DNA from: a bacterium
GTDB taxonomy: Bacteria > Eisenbacteria > RBG-16-71-46 > CAIMUX01
Assembly (NCBI GenBank): GCA_030431975.1
Contig: JAUIHP010000005.1
Coordinates: 1-64,000, forward strand
DNA: 64,000 nt
Reading direction: 5' to 3'
The stretch's first letter is position 1; each line of letters begins with the position of its first letter. Made by a program: the position numbers and the translations under genes. The notes under the pieces were generated by a model. It saw nothing but the letters and a program-made list of their open reading frames with translations. It ran no database searches and had not been told where the DNA came from. This document shows positions 10,998-20,783 of the stretch, piece after piece.

Positions 10998-13900
10998 GTG
11001 AGCGAGAGCCCCGTCACGCCTTACAAGCCGCAGAATCCCGTCCGCATCGTCACTGCGGCCTCCCTCTTCGACGGCCACGACGCCGCCATCAACCTCATGC
11101 GCCGCATCCTCCAGTCTTCCGGCGCCGAGGTCATTCACCTCGGACACAACCGCTCGGTCAAAGACATCGTCGACTGCGCGATTCAGGAAGACGCCCAGGC
11201 CGTTGCCATCACGTCGTACCAGGGCGGGCACATCGAGTACTTCAAGTACATGTTCGACCTGCTGAAGGAACGCGGATCCAAGACCAAGATCTTCGGCGGC
11301 GGTGGTGGAACGATTCTCCCCGACGAAATCCAGGAGCTGCACGAGTACGGCATCGCGCGCATCTATCACCCGGACGACGGTCGCAGTTTGGGACTGCAAG
11401 GGATGATCAACGACCTCCTGGAGCAGGCAGACTTCCCGACGCAGGAGCCTTCGGTCAACGGCGACCTGGGACAACTGAAAAAGCAGGACCCGGCGCTGAT
11501 CGCCCGGCTCATCACGCTGGCCGAAAACCATCCGGACCTGGCGAAGTCGTGGCGCGGGCAACTGGACGCCATGCTCGGTCAGAAGACGGTTCCGGTCCTG
11601 GGCATCACCGGCACGGGCGGTTCCGGCAAGTCCTCTCTCGTGGACGAGCTGGTCCGGCGGTTTCTTTCCGACTTCGAAGACAAGACCCTGGCCATTCTCT
11701 CGGTGGATCCTTCGAGAAAGCGGTCCGGGGGCGCCCTACTCGGCGACCGCATCCGCATGAACTCAATCTCGAGTGATCGTGTCTACATGCGTTCCCTGGC
11801 CACACGCCAGTCGAACCTCGCGCTTTCCGCACACGTCCGTGAAGCCATCGACATTTGTCGCGCCGCGCAGTTCGACCTCGTCATCGTCGAGACCTCGGGC
11901 ATCGGCCAATCCGACACGGAAATCATCGATCACTCCGACGTATCGCTCTATGTCATGACCTCGGAGTACGGCGCCGCGACCCAGCTGGAAAAGATCGACA
12001 TGCTGGACTTTGCCGATGTCGTCGCCATCAACAAGTTCGACAAGGCCGGTTCCCTCGACGCCCGTCGCGATGTTCGCAAGCAGGTCAAGCGCAACCGACA
12101 GCTTTGGGAGACGGCCGACGAGGACCTCCCGGTGTTTGGGACGATCGCGTCCCAGTTCAACGATCCGGGAACACACCGCCTCTATCGCCACCTCATCGAC
12201 ACCATCGACGAAAAAACCGGAGCCGGGCTCGGCTCGAACTTCGAACTCACCACCGAAATGAGCACGAAGCGGCACGTCATTCCGCCGGAGCGCGTGCGTT
12301 ACCTCGCCGAGATCTGCGAGGACAACGATCGCTACGGGGACTTCGTCGAAGCGCAGTCCGGGATCGCGCGCAGGCTCTACCAGCTTCACGGAACGATCGA
12401 GATGCTGCGGGCTTCCATCGGGAAGAAGACGATCGAGATCGTCGAGCCCGAAGGCGAAGACGAGATCGTCCGCGCCATTCAGAGCGAGGCCGGGGAGCCG
12501 GAGTATCTGAGCGATCTGGTCGACAAGTACAACGAGCTGGAGTCCCGCCTCGACGCGGAGTGTCGCCGCCTACTGCAGGAGTGGCCGGCCACGAAGAAGC
12601 GTTACCGGGCCGCCAAGTATCAGTTCCAGGTTCGCGACCGCGTCATCGAGCAGGATCTCTACACCGAGTCCCTTTCGCACCTGCGCATTCCGAAGGTGGT
12701 CCTCCCTCGGTACGAAGACTGGGGAGACATCCTCCGCTGGATCCTGACCGAGAACGCTCCGGGAATGTTCCCCTACGCCGCAGGCGTCTTCCCGCTGAAG
12801 CGACAGGGAGAGGACCCGGCCCGCATGTTTGCCGGCGAAGGCGGACCGGAGCGGACGAATCGTCGTTTTCACTACGTTTCCAAGGGACTGCCGGCCAAGC
12901 GGCTCTCGACCGCGTTCGACTCGGTCACCCTATACGGTGAGGATCCGGACCGTCGCCCGGACATTTACGGCAAGGTCGGCAACTCCGGCGTCAGCATCGC
13001 GACCGTCGACGACGCGAAGAAGCTCTACTCCGGTTTCGATCTGGCCAACCCGAAGACTTCCGTTTCGATGACGATCAACGGCCCGGCGCCGATCATTCTC
13101 TCCTTCTACATGAACGCTGCGGTGGATCAGGCCTGCGAAGCCTACATCCGTGAACAGGGAATGACGGACGAGGTGATGGCCAAAATCGACAAGATCTACG
13201 CGGAGAAAGGGCAACCGCGACCGCAGTACCAAGGTGTGCTTCCGGAAGGAAACGACGGGCTCGGACTGTTGCTCCTGGGCGTCAGTGGTGATCAAGTTCT
13301 GGAGAAAGATGTCTACGAACGGCTGAGAGCCGACAGTCTTTCCAAAGTCCGCGGCACCGTGCAGGCCGACATTCTGAAAGAGGATCAGGCGCAGAACACC
13401 TGCATCTTCTCAACGGAGTTCGCCCTCAAGATGATGGGCGACATCCAGCAGTACTTCATCGATCGCGGAGTCCGGAACTTCTACTCCGTCTCGATCAGCG
13501 GCTACCACATCGCCGAGGCTGGCGCGAATCCGATCTCACAACTGGCATTCACCCTGGCCAACGGCTTCACCTACGTCGAGTACTACCTTTCGCGCGGAAT
13601 GAACATCGATGACTTCGCGCCGAACCTGTCCTACTTCTTCTCGAACGGACTCGACCCGGAATACTCGGTCATCGGAAGGGTCGCGCGACGCATCTGGTCC
13701 AAGGCCATCCGCTACAAGTACGGCGGCAACAGCCGCTCCCAGAAGCTCAAGTACCACATTCAGACGTCCGGCCGGTCATTGCACGCGCAGGAGATCTCCT
13801 TCAACGACATCCGGACGACGCTTCAGGCTCTCTATGCGCTCTACGACAACTGCAACTCGCTGCACACGAACGCCTACGACGAAGCGATCACGACCCCGAC

Positions 13901-14450
13901 GGAAGAGTCGGTTCGCCGCGCCCTCGCAATTCAGCTCATCATCAACAAAGAGCTGGGGCTCAACCGCAACGAGAACCCGCTTCAGGGCTCTTTCATCATC
14001 GAAGAGTTGACCGATCTCGTCGAAGAGGCCGTGCTCGACATGTTCCGACGTCTCAGCGAGCGCGGCGGAGTCCTGGGGGCCATGGAACGTATGTACCAAC
14101 GCACTCAGATCCAGGAAGAGTCGATGTACTACGAGTCGCTGAAGCACAGCGGCGACCTGCCGATCGTCGGCGTGAACACCTTCCTGTCACCGGAAGGTTC
14201 CCCGACGGTGCTGCCGCGGGAGGTCATTCGGGCTACAACCGAAGAGAAGGAGTACGCCATCTCCTCTCTGCAGGCGTTTCACGCGCGTAATGAAGGGCGG
14301 GCCGAGGAGGCGCTTCGCACACTCAAGCACACAGCTCTCGAGAACTCGAATCTCTTCGAGTCGCTCATGGAAGCTGGGAAGGTCTGCTCGCTGGGACAGA
14401 TTTCGACGGCCCTCTACGAAGTCGGCGGCGAGTACCGCCGAAACATGTAG
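10998..14450 (+). CDS. icmF: Fused isobutyryl-CoA mutase IcmF
   Basis: IcmF is a single-chain B12 mutase that interconverts isobutyryl-CoA and n-butyryl-CoA, carrying its own MeaB-like GTPase between the cobalamin domain and the substrate barrel. With a GTG start at 10998 the protein is 1150 residues. The B12 domain begins near residue 20 (LFDGHDAA, His27 as cobalt ligand) and the GTPase P-loop [12 protein letters not shown] lies at about 202-213. [28 protein letters not shown] and NKFDKAG follow, then the mutase from about 560 to the end. Phe598 (in AAGVF) and Gln799 (in QAQNT) sit where methylmalonyl-CoA mutases have Tyr and Arg, supporting isobutyryl-CoA specificity. The start was chosen for AGGAG 10 bases upstream; the frame is open back to 10812. 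Confidence 0.95.
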   Translation: MSESPVTPYKPQNPVRIVTAASLFDGHDAAINLMRRILQSSGAEVIHLGHNRSVKDIVDCAIQEDAQAVAITSYQGGHIEYFKYMFDLLKERGSKTKIFGGGGGTILPDEIQELHEYGIARIYHPDDGRSLGLQGMINDLLEQADFPTQEPSVNGDLGQLKKQDPALIARLITLAENHPDLAKSWRGQLDAMLGQKTVPVLGITGTGGSGKSSLVDELVRRFLSDFEDKTLAILSVDPSRKRSGGALLGDRIRMNSISSDRVYMRSLATRQSNLALSAHVREAIDICRAAQFDLVIVETSGIGQSDTEIIDHSDVSLYVMTSEYGAATQLEKIDMLDFADVVAINKFDKAGSLDARRDVRKQVKRNRQLWETADEDLPVFGTIASQFNDPGTHRLYRHLIDTIDEKTGAGLGSNFELTTEMSTKRHVIPPERVRYLAEICEDNDRYGDFVEAQSGIARRLYQLHGTIEMLRASIGKKTIEIVEPEGEDEIVRAIQSEAGEPEYLSDLVDKYNELESRLDAECRRLLQEWPATKKRYRAAKYQFQVRDRVIEQDLYTESLSHLRIPKVVLPRYEDWGDILRWILTENAPGMFPYAAGVFPLKRQGEDPARMFAGEGGPERTNRRFHYVSKGLPAKRLSTAFDSVTLYGEDPDRRPDIYGKVGNSGVSIATVDDAKKLYSGFDLANPKTSVSMTINGPAPIILSFYMNAAVDQACEAYIREQGMTDEVMAKIDKIYAEKGQPRPQYQGVLPEGNDGLGLLLLGVSGDQVLEKDVYERLRADSLSKVRGTVQADILKEDQAQNTCIFSTEFALKMMGDIQQYFIDRGVRNFYSVSISGYHIAEAGANPISQLAFTLANGFTYVEYYLSRGMNIDDFAPNLSYFFSNGLDPEYSVIGRVARRIWSKAIRYKYGGNSRSQKLKYHIQTSGRSLHAQEISFNDIRTTLQALYALYDNCNSLHTNAYDEAITTPTEESVRRALAIQLIINKELGLNRNENPLQGSFIIEELTDLVEEAVLDMFRRLSERGGVLGAMERMYQRTQIQEESMYYESLKHSGDLPIVGVNTFLSPEGSPTVLPREVIRATTEEKEYAISSLQAFHARNEGRAEEALRTLKHTALENSNLFESLMEAGKVCSLGQISTALYEVGGEYRRNM

Positions 14451-14477
14451 CCGCGAAGCTGCCCCCAAAGAACTCAC

Positions 14478-15692
14478 GTGCTGCGAAGACTACTCGGTTC
14501 ATTCATTCTGTTGGCTTTCGCGAGTGCACTCTGCCTGGGTGCACTCGAAGCCGCCGTCCGGATTCTGGATCTTCACGGATCCAACTTTATTCAGTTCGAT
14601 CCGCACACCGGGTGGACGCACCGCCCGGGCGCGAAGGGGACCTTCGTTTCCGACATCGCCCCCGGAGTGAAAGCGGACGTGTCCTACAACCAGCTTGGAC
14701 TTCGCGGACCCGAAACGACGGAAGAGAAACCGGCCGGAAGAAAGCGGCTGCTCCTGCTCGGCGACAGTTTTACCGAGTCCGAACAGGTGCCCTATGAGCA
14801 AACATGGGGCCAGCTCGTCGAGGATCGACTGAACGGGAGGGTTGCCGGCAAAGAGGCGGGCGCAAGTGCGAGTGCTGGTGCTGGGTCCGGCGCGGGGTAC
14901 GCATGGGAAACCCTGAACGCCGGTGTGGCCGGATACGGCACCGACAACGCGCTGCTCTATCTCCGCTCCCGCGGCCATAAACTGGATCCCGATGCTGTCC
15001 TGCTCATGTTCTTCACCGGAAACGATGTCAGTGACAACGACTCCGGGCTCAACCGCAAGGTGGGGACGTGGCAGCGGGAACCGTTCTTCACCCTCGACGA
15101 TGGGACCGGAGAACTCGTCCTCCACGACTACCCGCTCTCGCCGCCCCCGAACACATGGTCCTCGCGGATCAAGGACGGTTTACGCACCAAAAGTCGTCTC
15201 TACCTGATGGTTCGAGACCGCCTCTACAAGGCCAAGGCGGCGCGGAACCAGAACGGAGCCGGGATGGGCTCTGTTCCTTCGGCGTGGGGCGTCTACCGCC
15301 GTTCCAATCCCGCCGAGTGGGACCGAGGCTGGAAGCTGACCCGCGCGCTGATCGCGGAGCTGCGGGACGAATGCGACGCGATGGGCGTCCCTCTACTCAT
15401 CGTCTCCCTGCCCACGGGTTGGCGGGTCGACCTCGATTCACAGGCCGAACTGCTGGATCGGTATCCGGATATGAAAGACAAGAGCGAATGGGACTTTGAT
15501 CTGCCCGATCGTCGACTTGAAGCGATTGCGGAAGCCGAAGGTATTCCGCTGCTGAGCCTGACGACGACGTTGCAACGGGCCTTTCACAGCTCGGACCAAC
15601 CGCTCTACAACGATCACCTATCGAAACAGGGACACGAGATCGTGGCTGGACCGATCTCGGACTTCATTCGCCAACACCTCGATACGGACTGA
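14478..15692 (+). CDS. Membrane-anchored SGNH/GDSL-family hydrolase
   Basis: This 404-residue protein starts at a GTG 27 bases after icmF and has an N-terminal hydrophobic helix (about residues 4-27) that should anchor it in the membrane or serve as a signal sequence. The SGNH hydrolase blocks are visible: block I LLLLGDSFTESEQ with nucleophile Ser97, a Gly-containing block near NAGVAGYGTDNA, TGND as block III, and a C-terminal DHLSKQGHE that supplies the Asp/His pair. Such extracytoplasmic enzymes often remove or transfer O-acetyl groups on polysaccharides; the substrate cannot be read from sequence. It shares the strand with icmF, but the functional link is unclear. Confidence 0.8.
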   Translation: MLRRLLGSFILLAFASALCLGALEAAVRILDLHGSNFIQFDPHTGWTHRPGAKGTFVSDIAPGVKADVSYNQLGLRGPETTEEKPAGRKRLLLLGDSFTESEQVPYEQTWGQLVEDRLNGRVAGKEAGASASAGAGSGAGYAWETLNAGVAGYGTDNALLYLRSRGHKLDPDAVLLMFFTGNDVSDNDSGLNRKVGTWQREPFFTLDDGTGELVLHDYPLSPPPNTWSSRIKDGLRTKSRLYLMVRDRLYKAKAARNQNGAGMGSVPSAWGVYRRSNPAEWDRGWKLTRALIAELRDECDAMGVPLLIVSLPTGWRVDLDSQAELLDRYPDMKDKSEWDFDLPDRRLEAIAEAEGIPLLSLTTTLQRAFHSSDQPLYNDHLSKQGHEIVAGPISDFIRQHLDTD

Positions 15693-15762
15693 CCTGACAG
15701 CTCGGCCGACTCTTGGCCCGGCACTTGGCTCGACACCGGGTCGCCGCAGACGGCAGCAAGAA

Positions 15763-15789
15763 GCCCGGCCGAGGATGACACGGCCGGGC
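15763..15789. terminator. GC-rich hairpin between convergent genes
   Basis: GCCCGGCCG and CGGCCGGGC form a perfect 9-bp stem around a 9-base loop, midway between the SGNH hydrolase stop and the sod stop. Neither side has a long T-tract, so it may be a factor-assisted or bidirectional terminator. Confidence 0.5.
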
Positions 15790-15836
15790 ACTCGAGATTC
15801 GACGGCAACCGCGCGCCGATCAGGTAGTGTCGATGA

Positions 15837-16445
15837 CTACCCCATCGCCTTTTCGAAACGCTTGGCGACTGCGTTCCAGTCGACCGTGTTCCACCAGGCC
15901 TGGATGTAATCCGGACGACGGTTCTGGTACTTCAGGTAGTAGGCATGCTCCCAGACGTCGAGACCGAGGATGGGCTCTCCGCGAACCTCGGCAACGTCCA
16001 TGAGCGGGTTGTCCTGATTCGGAGTCGAGGTCACGGCCAGCTTGCCGTCCTTGACGATCAGCCAGGCAAAACCGGAACCGAACCGCGTGGCGCCCGCATT
16101 GGACATTTCGTCCTTCAGCTTGTCGGCGGAACCAAAGGCCGAGTTGACCGCAGTGGCCAACGAACCGGACGGATCGCCGCCGCCGTCCGGACCCATCGAG
16201 TTCCAGAACAGGATGTGATTGTAGAAGCCGCCGCCGTTGTTGCGGACGGCTCCGGAGGCACCGGAGATCTTGGCGAAGATGTCTTCGAGGCTCTTGTCGG
16301 CAAGGTCGGTGCCTTTGATGGCGTCGGTGAACTTGCTGAAGTAGGCACGGTGATGCTTGTCGTAGTGGATTTCCATCGTGCGCGCGTCGATATGCGGCTC
16401 GAGGGCGTCGAAGCTGTATGGCAGCTCGGGAAATTCGAAACTCAT
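15837..16445 (-). CDS. sod: Superoxide dismutase (Fe/Mn family)
   Basis: This enzyme dismutates superoxide to peroxide and oxygen. From ATG 16445 (opening MSFEFPELPY, the usual Fe/Mn-SOD start) the protein is 202 residues. Metal ligands are readable as His27, His77, Asp163 and His167 (DVWEHAYYLKYQNRRPDY). The second-shell context GGGFYNH and SGFAWL mixes features of iron and manganese types, so the metal is left open. The reading frame is open for 35 codons upstream, but those residues are unlike SOD and AAGGAG precedes the chosen ATG. No signal peptide is seen, so it is cytoplasmic. Confidence 0.96.
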   Translation of the reverse strand: MSFEFPELPYSFDALEPHIDARTMEIHYDKHHRAYFSKFTDAIKGTDLADKSLEDIFAKISGASGAVRNNGGGFYNHILFWNSMGPDGGGDPSGSLATAVNSAFGSADKLKDEMSNAGATRFGSGFAWLIVKDGKLAVTSTPNQDNPLMDVAEVRGEPILGLDVWEHAYYLKYQNRRPDYIQAWWNTVDWNAVAKRFEKAMG

Positions 16446-16490
16446 AACTGACTCTCGTTCTCCTTGGGTTTCGGTGGGATCGATTCGCAA

Positions 16491-16503
16491 GTGGTTATAC
16501 CAC
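16491..16503 (-). promoter_or_regulatory. Palindrome over a -10-like hexamer upstream of sod
   Basis: Read on the minus strand, GTGGTATAACCAC is a near-perfect inverted repeat that contains TATAAC, a plausible -10, about 46 bases before the sod start. An operator covering the promoter would fit a redox- or metal-responsive repressor, but no clear -35 was found. Confidence 0.35.
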
Positions 16504-16681
16504 GAATCCGGGTGCGAACCGACCGGTCGGCGGAAAACACCCAACTCCAATAGGATGCCGGGTGCGCCGGAGGCGTTACGGCAGCAAAATGATCCCGTCC
16601 CGACTCCGGCGGTCTGTTCGGGGCGGCTCGTGCGACTCCTGCTTCCGGGCCTTCCTGCCAGCGGCAGACCGGGCTCCGGTG

Positions 16682-17878
16682 TCAGCCAGGCTGCTCACTT
16701 GCTCCCGCTTCCCGGATCCACTTCCGCACGTAGGGCAGCAAGAGAAAGGCCGGCAACGCGAGCAGGAACGTGGTCCCGAAGTACGCCGAGTACCCGAGTT
16801 CTTCGGCCATGAACCCACTGACTCCCCCGGAAATCGATCGGGAGAGGCCGAACACCGCAGACAGAAGAGCGTACTGAACCGCTGCCCGCTCCTTCTCACA
16901 AACGTTCATGAGGAAAGAAAGAAACGCCGCGGTCCCCAATCCGCCGGCGAAACTCTCGAGAACGGAGACGCCGTAGATCGTCCAGTCGCCGGTATCGACC
17001 GCCGCGACCCCCGCGTATCCGAGGTTCGTCACCGCCTGGATCAAACCGAGCACCCAAAGTCCGTGGAAGATCCCGATTCGACGGACCCAGACACCGCCGA
17101 TCATGGCCCCGGCGATCGTCGCAAGGATCCCGACCGTCGTGGAGACCGTCCCGATCTGAGCCGGAGAAAATCCCCGGTCGACCCAGAACGGTTTCAGCAT
17201 CGGGGCCATCGCGGCATCTCCGACCTTGTAGATGAGAATGAAGATCAGAACGGCCCATCCGCCGGGTCTGGCAATCCAGGCCCAGAGCGACTGCCACATT
17301 TTCTCCCGCGCCTCCGGCGTGATCGAAACGCGCGGCGAGGCCTGCACGACGAGTGCAAGCACGACGGAGATGGCCGCGGCCATCCAGAGAATCCATTTCC
17401 ACGAGACCCAAGTTGCGAGGACGACGAGGCCTCCTCCCGCTGCAATCATGGCCACGCGAAACGCAGACACGCGGAACGAGTTGGCAGGCCCTTCTTCTCC
17501 CTTGTCGAGAATGCCGATGGAATAGGCGTCGATCGCGATGTCCTGGGTCGCGGACAGCGTGGTGTAGACGAGTAGAAGTCCCCACATCACCGTGCTGGGA
17601 TCGGCGGCTCCCTGAAACGGAAGAAGGAAGAGCACCCCGGCCATTCCGAGGAGCGCCGAAACGATCCACTGCTGCCGGGTCCCGAAGCGGTCGACGAGCG
17701 GAGACCAGAAGACTTTGAAGGTCCAGGGCAAGCCGATGAAAGAGAGCATGCCGATGTCGGACAGCGAGACTCCGAAACTGCGGAAGTACACCGGCAGAAG
17801 GTCATAGACGACGCCGAAGGGAAAGCCCTGCGCGAAGTAGAGCAGGGCGACCCAGGCCAGTTTCGTCCGAAGTGACAT
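16682..17878 (-). CDS. AmpG-like MFS permease
   Basis: This 398-residue polytopic membrane protein has about 12 hydrophobic segments. Its opening resembles AmpG (YFAQGFPFGVVYDLLPVYFRSFG, then SFIGLPWTFKVFWSPLVDRFG), the permease that imports anhydro-muropeptides from the periplasm for cell-wall recycling. The PAT/AmpG subgroup assignment rests on that N-terminal motif; the transported substrate is inferred. It is translationally linked to the upstream SDR gene by a one-base overlap, although the SDR has no obvious role in muropeptide recycling. Confidence 0.8.
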   Translation of the reverse strand: MSLRTKLAWVALLYFAQGFPFGVVYDLLPVYFRSFGVSLSDIGMLSFIGLPWTFKVFWSPLVDRFGTRQQWIVSALLGMAGVLFLLPFQGAADPSTVMWGLLLVYTTLSATQDIAIDAYSIGILDKGEEGPANSFRVSAFRVAMIAAGGGLVVLATWVSWKWILWMAAAISVVLALVVQASPRVSITPEAREKMWQSLWAWIARPGGWAVLIFILIYKVGDAAMAPMLKPFWVDRGFSPAQIGTVSTTVGILATIAGAMIGGVWVRRIGIFHGLWVLGLIQAVTNLGYAGVAAVDTGDWTIYGVSVLESFAGGLGTAAFLSFLMNVCEKERAAVQYALLSAVFGLSRSISGGVSGFMAEELGYSAYFGTTFLLALPAFLLLPYVRKWIREAGASEQPG

Positions 17879-18579
17879 CAGTCGGGATTGGTTGCGAACA
17901 CCGTGAGGTCGGTGATGAATCCCCGGTCATCCATCGAAAGCATGCTGACGATGGCGTGCGCGATCTCGGTCCCTCGAAGTTTGCGCTCGCTCTGCTTCTG
18001 ATCGTAGCCGGCCGTCTGGGCGAAATCGGTCAGGACCTCACTGGGATTGACCTGCATGACACGGATGTTGTGTTTGCGGAGTTCGGCTCTCCAACACTCG
18101 GTCATTCCTCCCAGGGCGAACTTGCTCGCGACGTAGGCCGTGCCCCCGGCGAAGCCCTTTCCGCCCGCCGTCGACGAGACGTTGACGATGTTGCCGGTCT
18201 CTTTCTGAATGAAGTGCCGCGCCGATTCCCGAGCCATGATGGTTGCGCCGAAAACGTTCGTCTCCATGAGATCACGGAAGCTCTCCAACTCGAGGTCCTG
18301 GAGCATTCCGAAGTTGCCGTAGGCGGCATTGTTGATGAGCACATTGTAGTCGCCGAAGGTGCCGACGACCTTCTCGACGGCGGCTCGAGCCTGACTCTCG
18401 TCGCGCACGTCCAGGACGATGGGAAGAGCGCCGACCTCCTCGGCCGCCTGCTCCAGGACCTCCGCACGTCGACCGGCAATCGCCACCTGCGCGCCCTGCT
18501 GGCCGAGCTGGCGGGCCGTTTCCAACCCGATGCCCGTGCCTCCACCGGTAACGAGCGCTTTGACGTCTGAAATCCTCAC
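17878..18579 (-). CDS. Short-chain dehydrogenase/reductase
   Basis: This is a 233-residue classical SDR with the nucleotide-binding motif TGGGTGIG at 11-18, NNAAYG at 83-88, catalytic Ser135/136 and Tyr149-x-x-x-Lys153. These indicate an NAD(P)-dependent oxidoreductase acting on a hydroxyl or keto group; the substrate is unknown. A GTG start at 18579 was chosen because a GGAGGTG ribosome binding site lies 6 bases upstream. The frame is open for some 270 codons further upstream only because it runs antisense through the SpmAB gene. It is first in a two-gene unit with the AmpG-like permease and is divergent from spmAB. Confidence 0.9.
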   Translation of the reverse strand: MRISDVKALVTGGGTGIGLETARQLGQQGAQVAIAGRRAEVLEQAAEEVGALPIVLDVRDESQARAAVEKVVGTFGDYNVLINNAAYGNFGMLQDLELESFRDLMETNVFGATIMARESARHFIQKETGNIVNVSSTAGGKGFAGGTAYVASKFALGGMTECWRAELRKHNIRVMQVNPSEVLTDFAQTAGYDQKQSERKLRGTEIAHAIVSMLSMDDRGFITDLTVFATNPD

Positions 18580-18691
18580 GTTTGCACCTCCATCTCTGCT
18601 GCAAGTTCCTCGTTCTGCCTGTCGGAACTGTCCTCCAGAACTCCCGGTCCCGCAAGACTCGACGTGGACATGCCTGCCGAAGTGGGCCAAG

Positions 18692-20149
18692 ATGGCGCCC
18701 ATGCTCAATGCCGTCTGGATCTTCATGGTCGTCGTTTCGCTGATCGCCGCGGCCTTCACCGGACACGTCGCGGACGTGACCGCGGCTTCCGTCGAGTGGG
18801 CCAAGAAGGGCGTCAGCATCGCCATCGGGCTGATCGGGATGATGGCATTCTGGCTGGGGATGATGCGGGTGGCCCGTGATGCGGGAATCCTGCTCGGCCT
18901 GGCACGGGCCCTGCGGCCGCTCATGACCCGCCTCTTCCCGGAAGTCCCGGCGGAGCATCCGGCCATGTCCGCGGTCATCATGAACATCTCTGCCAACATG
19001 CTTGGGCTGGCCAACGCCGCGACTCCTTTCGGCATCAAGGCCATGGAAGAGTTGGACAAGCTGAACCCCGTCAAAGGGACGGCGACCAACGCGATGTGCC
19101 TCTTTCTGGCCATCAATACGTCGAACGTGGCGTTGCTGCCGTTGGGAGTCATGGCGATCCGTGCCTCCGTCGGCTCGACGGATGTGGCCGGGATCGTTCC
19201 GACGACCATCCTTGCCACGACGATCTCGACCATCACGGCGATCACCGTCTCCAAGATTTTTGCGTCGACCTTTTCGGCCGGCAGCAATCCGATGAAGCAG
19301 GTGGCGAGTGGAGCAACGCCCTCGCGGTCGGGACTCGCCGGCGAAGACGGCCGCTCGAGTACGGACCCGACGGACGAGGAATCGAACGCCGCCACCGGGG
19401 AAGACGAGGACTCGATTCAGGCTCAGGACGCGGCGCGAGCGGTACGTGAGGGACGAAGCCCGGTCCGGAAGGCTTTGGTCAACGCGACCCTCATCGTTGT
19501 CTTTCTCGCTCTGGCGGTTGCCCTGGTCCGCAACATTCTGGATCCGTCCACGCTCAAGGCCACGGCCGCTGACGCCGCCGAAGCCGGCCAAGCCGCAGCC
19601 GACGCCGGTGTCCTCGACCTCATCGGAGACATCACATCTGCGTGGATCCTCCCCCTTCTCATGGTTCTCATCGCGTTGTTCGGATGGCTTCGCGGAGTCC
19701 AGGTCTACGAATCCCTGGTCGCCGGAGCCCGGGAAGGATTCGACGTCGCCGTTCGCATCATTCCGTACCTGGTCGCCATTCTGGTCGCCGTCGGGATGTT
19801 CCAGGCGTCGGGCGCACTCGACTTCCTGATCCAGATCGTATCGCCGGTGACGACTCCACTCGGGTTGCCCGGGGAAGCCCTGCCGATGGCGCTGCTGCGG
19901 CCACTGTCAGGTTCGGGAGCATTCGGGGTCATGACCCACGCCCTGGAGACCTACGGAGCCGACAGCTACGTCGGATACCTGGTCAGTACGCTTCAGGGAA
20001 GCACGGAGACGACGTTCTACGTTCTTGCCGTTTACTTCGGGTCGGTCGGAATCCGTAAGACCCGGCACGCCCTCCCCGCCTGCCTAATTGCCGATGCCGC
20101 GGGAATCGCGGGAGCCGTCCTCGCGGTCAAGCTGTTGACGGGTTTTTAG
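18692..20149 (+). CDS. Fused SpmA-SpmB nucleoside-recognition (Gate-domain) membrane protein
   Basis: This 485-residue polytopic protein is a fusion of two proteins that are separate in Bacillus. The N-terminal half (about 1-200) matches spore maturation protein A (LGLANAATPFGIKAMEEL, TNAMCLFLAINTSNVALLPLG). The C-terminal half (from about 320) matches SpmB (GVQVYESLVAGAREGFDVAVRI, YFGSVGIRKTRHALPA). A charged, poorly conserved linker of about 75 residues joins them. Both halves belong to the Gate/nucleoside-recognition superfamily. Fusions occur in non-sporulating Gram-negatives, where the transported substrate is unknown; no sporulation genes are seen here. ATG 18692 or 18701 could start it; neither has a strong ribosome binding site. 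Confidence 0.82.
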   Translation: MAPMLNAVWIFMVVVSLIAAAFTGHVADVTAASVEWAKKGVSIAIGLIGMMAFWLGMMRVARDAGILLGLARALRPLMTRLFPEVPAEHPAMSAVIMNISANMLGLANAATPFGIKAMEELDKLNPVKGTATNAMCLFLAINTSNVALLPLGVMAIRASVGSTDVAGIVPTTILATTISTITAITVSKIFASTFSAGSNPMKQVASGATPSRSGLAGEDGRSSTDPTDEESNAATGEDEDSIQAQDAARAVREGRSPVRKALVNATLIVVFLALAVALVRNILDPSTLKATAADAAEAGQAAADAGVLDLIGDITSAWILPLLMVLIALFGWLRGVQVYESLVAGAREGFDVAVRIIPYLVAILVAVGMFQASGALDFLIQIVSPVTTPLGLPGEALPMALLRPLSGSGAFGVMTHALETYGADSYVGYLVSTLQGSTETTFYVLAVYFGSVGIRKTRHALPACLIADAAGIAGAVLAVKLLTGF

Positions 20150-20213
20150 TCCGGTCCAATCATGAGGGTCCCCTGGGTGACGACCTCCACGAGTAGTTCG
20201 GGCTGTCCCGGCC

Positions 20214-20241
20214 TTGACTTCCGATCGGCCCCGTCTACACT
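20214..20241 (+). promoter_or_regulatory. Sigma-70-type promoter giving a leaderless lipoprotein mRNA
   Basis: TTGACT and TACACT are 16 bases apart. The last base of the -10 is 7 bases before the A of the ATG at 20248, so transcription should begin at or next to the start codon. No ribosome binding site precedes the ATG, consistent with a leaderless message. Confidence 0.5.
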
Positions 20242-20247
20242 TCCCGC

Positions 20248-20745
20248 ATGAAACACTCTATCCGTCACACGGTCTTCGCTCTCGTTGTCATGTTCCTTGT
20301 CTCAGCCTGCGCCGGGGGTGAAAAACCCATGGACGCAGCGGCGCCAAACGACGTCGGCGGTCTTGCCCGGGACACGTACCTGACCGGGGCGGACGCTGCG
20401 GCCAAGATCGACGAGTTCCACATGCGGGACAAGACTTCGGGCGACAGCTGGGCGGCTGCCTATGCCGGAGACCGGGTCTGGCTCTTCGGGGTTCGCTTTG
20501 CCACTCCCGAAGAAGCCGCCACCGCTGTCGGGACGATGGTCAAGATGGCGGGAATGGGCGGGAAGTACACGAACCCCGAGCCCAAGAACATTGCCTACCA
20601 AGCCGGCTACCAGATGAGGAACACCGAAGACAATCGCTTCACGTTCTTCTATGCCAAGCACCGTTGGGTCGTGGCCGTCAACGCAATCGCTCCGGACCTG
20701 GAAGTCTCGGTCGACGCGGTGGAGTGGACTCCGGTCGCTTCCTGA
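20248..20745 (+). CDS. Predicted lipoprotein of unknown function
   Basis: This 165-residue protein opens with a basic n-region, a hydrophobic stretch and the lipobox LVSAC at about 18-22, so it should be lipidated and anchored in the envelope. The mature part has no motif I recognise; it reads like a small alpha/beta domain with phrases such as GDSWAAAYAGDRVWLFGVRF and NRFTFFYAKHRWVVAVNAI. The start codon sits almost at the predicted transcription start of the promoter just upstream. It lies between spmAB and the zinc-ribbon membrane protein on the same strand; function cannot be assigned. Confidence 0.75.
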   Translation: MKHSIRHTVFALVVMFLVSACAGGEKPMDAAAPNDVGGLARDTYLTGADAAAKIDEFHMRDKTSGDSWAAAYAGDRVWLFGVRFATPEEAATAVGTMVKMAGMGGKYTNPEPKNIAYQAGYQMRNTEDNRFTFFYAKHRWVVAVNAIAPDLEVSVDAVEWTPVAS

Positions 20746-20783
20746 TCGGAGCCGCGGCGTGATGCCGCTGACTGGAGAGTGAA

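Noticed and set aside
18580-19395. N-terminal extension of the SDR protein
   Set aside because: It would run antisense through spmAB; the SDR start with GGAGGTG upstream accounts for the whole fold.
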